Shown here piece after piece: positions 13,694-14,520 of a DNA stretch of 14,520 nt. Origin of the DNA: Selenomonadaceae bacterium (GTDB lineage: Bacteria; Bacillota; Negativicutes; Selenomonadales; Selenomonadaceae); contig JAFTEG010000268.1 in assembly GCA_017453765.1 (NCBI GenBank), positions 1-14,520 of the forward strand. Reading direction: 5' to 3'. The translations under genes were made by a program, and so were the position numbers. Each line of letters begins with the position of its first letter. Within the stretch, counting starts at the first letter, position 1. Under the pieces are notes generated by a model. The model was not told the origin of the DNA and made no database searches. It saw only the letters and a program-made list of their open reading frames with translations.

Positions 13694-13721
13694 TTGCAAT
13701 TCGATTAAAGTATGTTATTAT
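13694..13721 (+). promoter_or_regulatory. sigma-A-type promoter for pfkA
   Basis: -35 TTGCAA (13694-13699), 16-base spacer, -10 TATTAT (13716-13721) with TG at 13713-13714 (extended -10). An inverted repeat ACATAATAA (13665-13673) / TTATTATGT (13715-13723) brackets the -35 and overlaps the -10; it may be an operator or chance in AT-rich DNA. RBS GGGGGAGG (13756-13763) precedes the start. Confidence 0.65.
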
Positions 13722-13772
13722 GTGAAAAAATTTTTGGCAGTCATGTAATTCGAGCGGGGGAGGTTTTCTTAT

Positions 13773-14520
13773 ATGATTAGAAGTATAGCGGTTATGACAT
13801 CCGGCGGCGACAGTCCCGGCATGAACGCGGCAGTTCGCGCAGTTACAAGAACGGCTCTTCATATGGGCGTGAAAGTTTGGGGCATTCGCGGCGGCTATCA
13901 TGGTATGCTTGATGAAGAAATGTTTGAAATGCAGTCCAAAGACGTCAGCGACATTATTCAACGCGGCGGAACTTTTCTCGGTACTGCACGTTGCAGACGT
14001 TTTCAAACTCCCGAAGGTCGTATGCTCGGCTACAAAAATCTCGTGGATCGCGGCATTCAAGGTCTTGTGGTTGTAGGCGGTGACGGCAGTCTGCGCGGCG
14101 CGTCGATTCTCAGTCAAGAAACAGGCTTGCCGATTGTCGGTCTGCCCGGCACGATTGACAATGACGTTTGGGGTTCCGAATACACGATCGGCTGTGATAC
14201 GGCGGCTAACACGATTATCGACGCAATGAACAAACTGCGCGATACCGCCTCCGCACATCGCCGCATAATCGTTTTGGAAGTTATGGGACGTAACAGCGGC
14301 TGGCTTGCAATGGTCGCGGGCATTTCCGGCGGCGCTGAATATATTCTCGTGCCGGAAGAAGAATACGATTTGGACGAAATTTGCGAAAGTATGAAGGCGG
14401 AGTACGAAAAAGGCAAGCGCTACATTCTCATGGTAGTTGCGGAAGGCGCAGGCAAGGCAAGTGAAATTGGTCCGATTGTTGCCGAAAAAACGGGACGCGA
14501 TACACGCATTTCTAAACTCG
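13773..14520 (+). CDS. pfkA: ATP-dependent 6-phosphofructokinase, N-terminal part (3' end outside window)
   Basis: The first 249 codons of PfkA, the committed step of glycolysis (fructose-6-phosphate plus ATP to fructose-1,6-bisphosphate). Visible motifs are MTSGGDSPGMNAAVRAV (ATP-binding glycine loop, residues 8-24), RGGTFLGTAR, GGDGS (ATP/Mg site), PGTIDND with the catalytic Asp, YTIGCDTA and VLEVMGRNSGWLA. Glycines in GGDGS and PGTIDND indicate the ATP-dependent rather than the PPi-dependent type, which usually has Asp and Lys there. ATG 13773 has a strong GGGGGAGG Shine-Dalgarno 9 bases upstream. It has its own promoter, so it likely begins a separate transcript. Family length is about 320 residues, so roughly 70 residues are missing at the window end. 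Confidence 0.97.
   Translation, partial: MIRSIAVMTSGGDSPGMNAAVRAVTRTALHMGVKVWGIRGGYHGMLDEEMFEMQSKDVSDIIQRGGTFLGTARCRRFQTPEGRMLGYKNLVDRGIQGLVVVGGDGSLRGASILSQETGLPIVGLPGTIDNDVWGSEYTIGCDTAANTIIDAMNKLRDTASAHRRIIVLEVMGRNSGWLAMVAGISGGAEYILVPEEEYDLDEICESMKAEYEKGKRYILMVVAEGAGKASEIGPIVAEKTGRDTRISKL

Noticed and set aside
13653..14258. 201-codon minus-strand ORF opposite pfkA
   Set aside because: It is antisense to an unmistakable pfkA frame, has no recognisable domain and no sensible RBS; a codon-bias shadow.

Overview
The window looks like a chromosomal segment of a moderately AT-rich bacterium, most likely a member of the Bacillota. The evidence is the block ftsB/divIC - S1-domain gene - tilS - hpt - ftsH, which is a conserved Firmicutes gene order, followed by ispE, an FCD-type GntR regulator and glmU, an arrangement seen in anaerobic Bacillota. 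A class such as Negativicutes is a guess. All convincing genes are on the + strand. Ribosome binding sites match the usual anti-SD (AGGAG, GGTGAT), and TTG is an unusually common start codon (cobO, the S1 gene, tilS-hpt, ftsH, the glycosyltransferase and glmU).

Layout: the 3' two-fifths or so of groEL (2-724) ends at an intrinsic terminator. Next come a corrinoid adenosyltransferase (cobO, 892-1431), a repeat-rich gap of about 400 bp, a small protein made of two identically spaced CxxC...CxxC units (1837-2307), and an FkbM-type methyltransferase gene (2332-3445) broken by one extra base in a 7-G tract. A good extended -10 promoter then opens the unit ftsB (3516), S1-domain gene (3869), a TilS-Hpt fusion gene (4320-5891) and ftsH (6063-7973), which closes with a terminator. 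A second repeat-rich gap (7974-8324) precedes a two-domain glycosyltransferase (8325-9950). After it come ispE (10076), gntR (11017), a hicA-hicB pair tightly embedded behind gntR, glmU (12256), and the 5' part of pfkA (13773 to the window end) with its own promoter.

Most genes are housekeeping: folding, cofactor activation, division, tRNA decoding, purine salvage, membrane proteolysis, isoprenoid and peptidoglycan precursors, glycolysis. The accessory items are the double CxxC protein, the frameshifted FkbM gene, the glycosyltransferase and the HicAB pair.

The most unusual structure is non-coding. Six of the gaps between genes hold arrays of 7-bp repeats (AATTAAG, TAACTAC/T, GGAGTTA, GCTAATA, TATTCAC, ATTACGC and relatives). 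These often run without losing the 7-bp period from the stop codon of one gene to the Shine-Dalgarno of the next; the longest is 23 consecutive heptads at 5889-6049. In two cases the array supplies the last codons of the upstream gene (ftsB and glmU both end in Ile-Lys-Asp-stop). A second repeat family, a near-perfect palindrome of the TTACTTTTCTTTG type with a conserved flank, occurs twice in opposite orientations (1625-1677 and 8098-8153).
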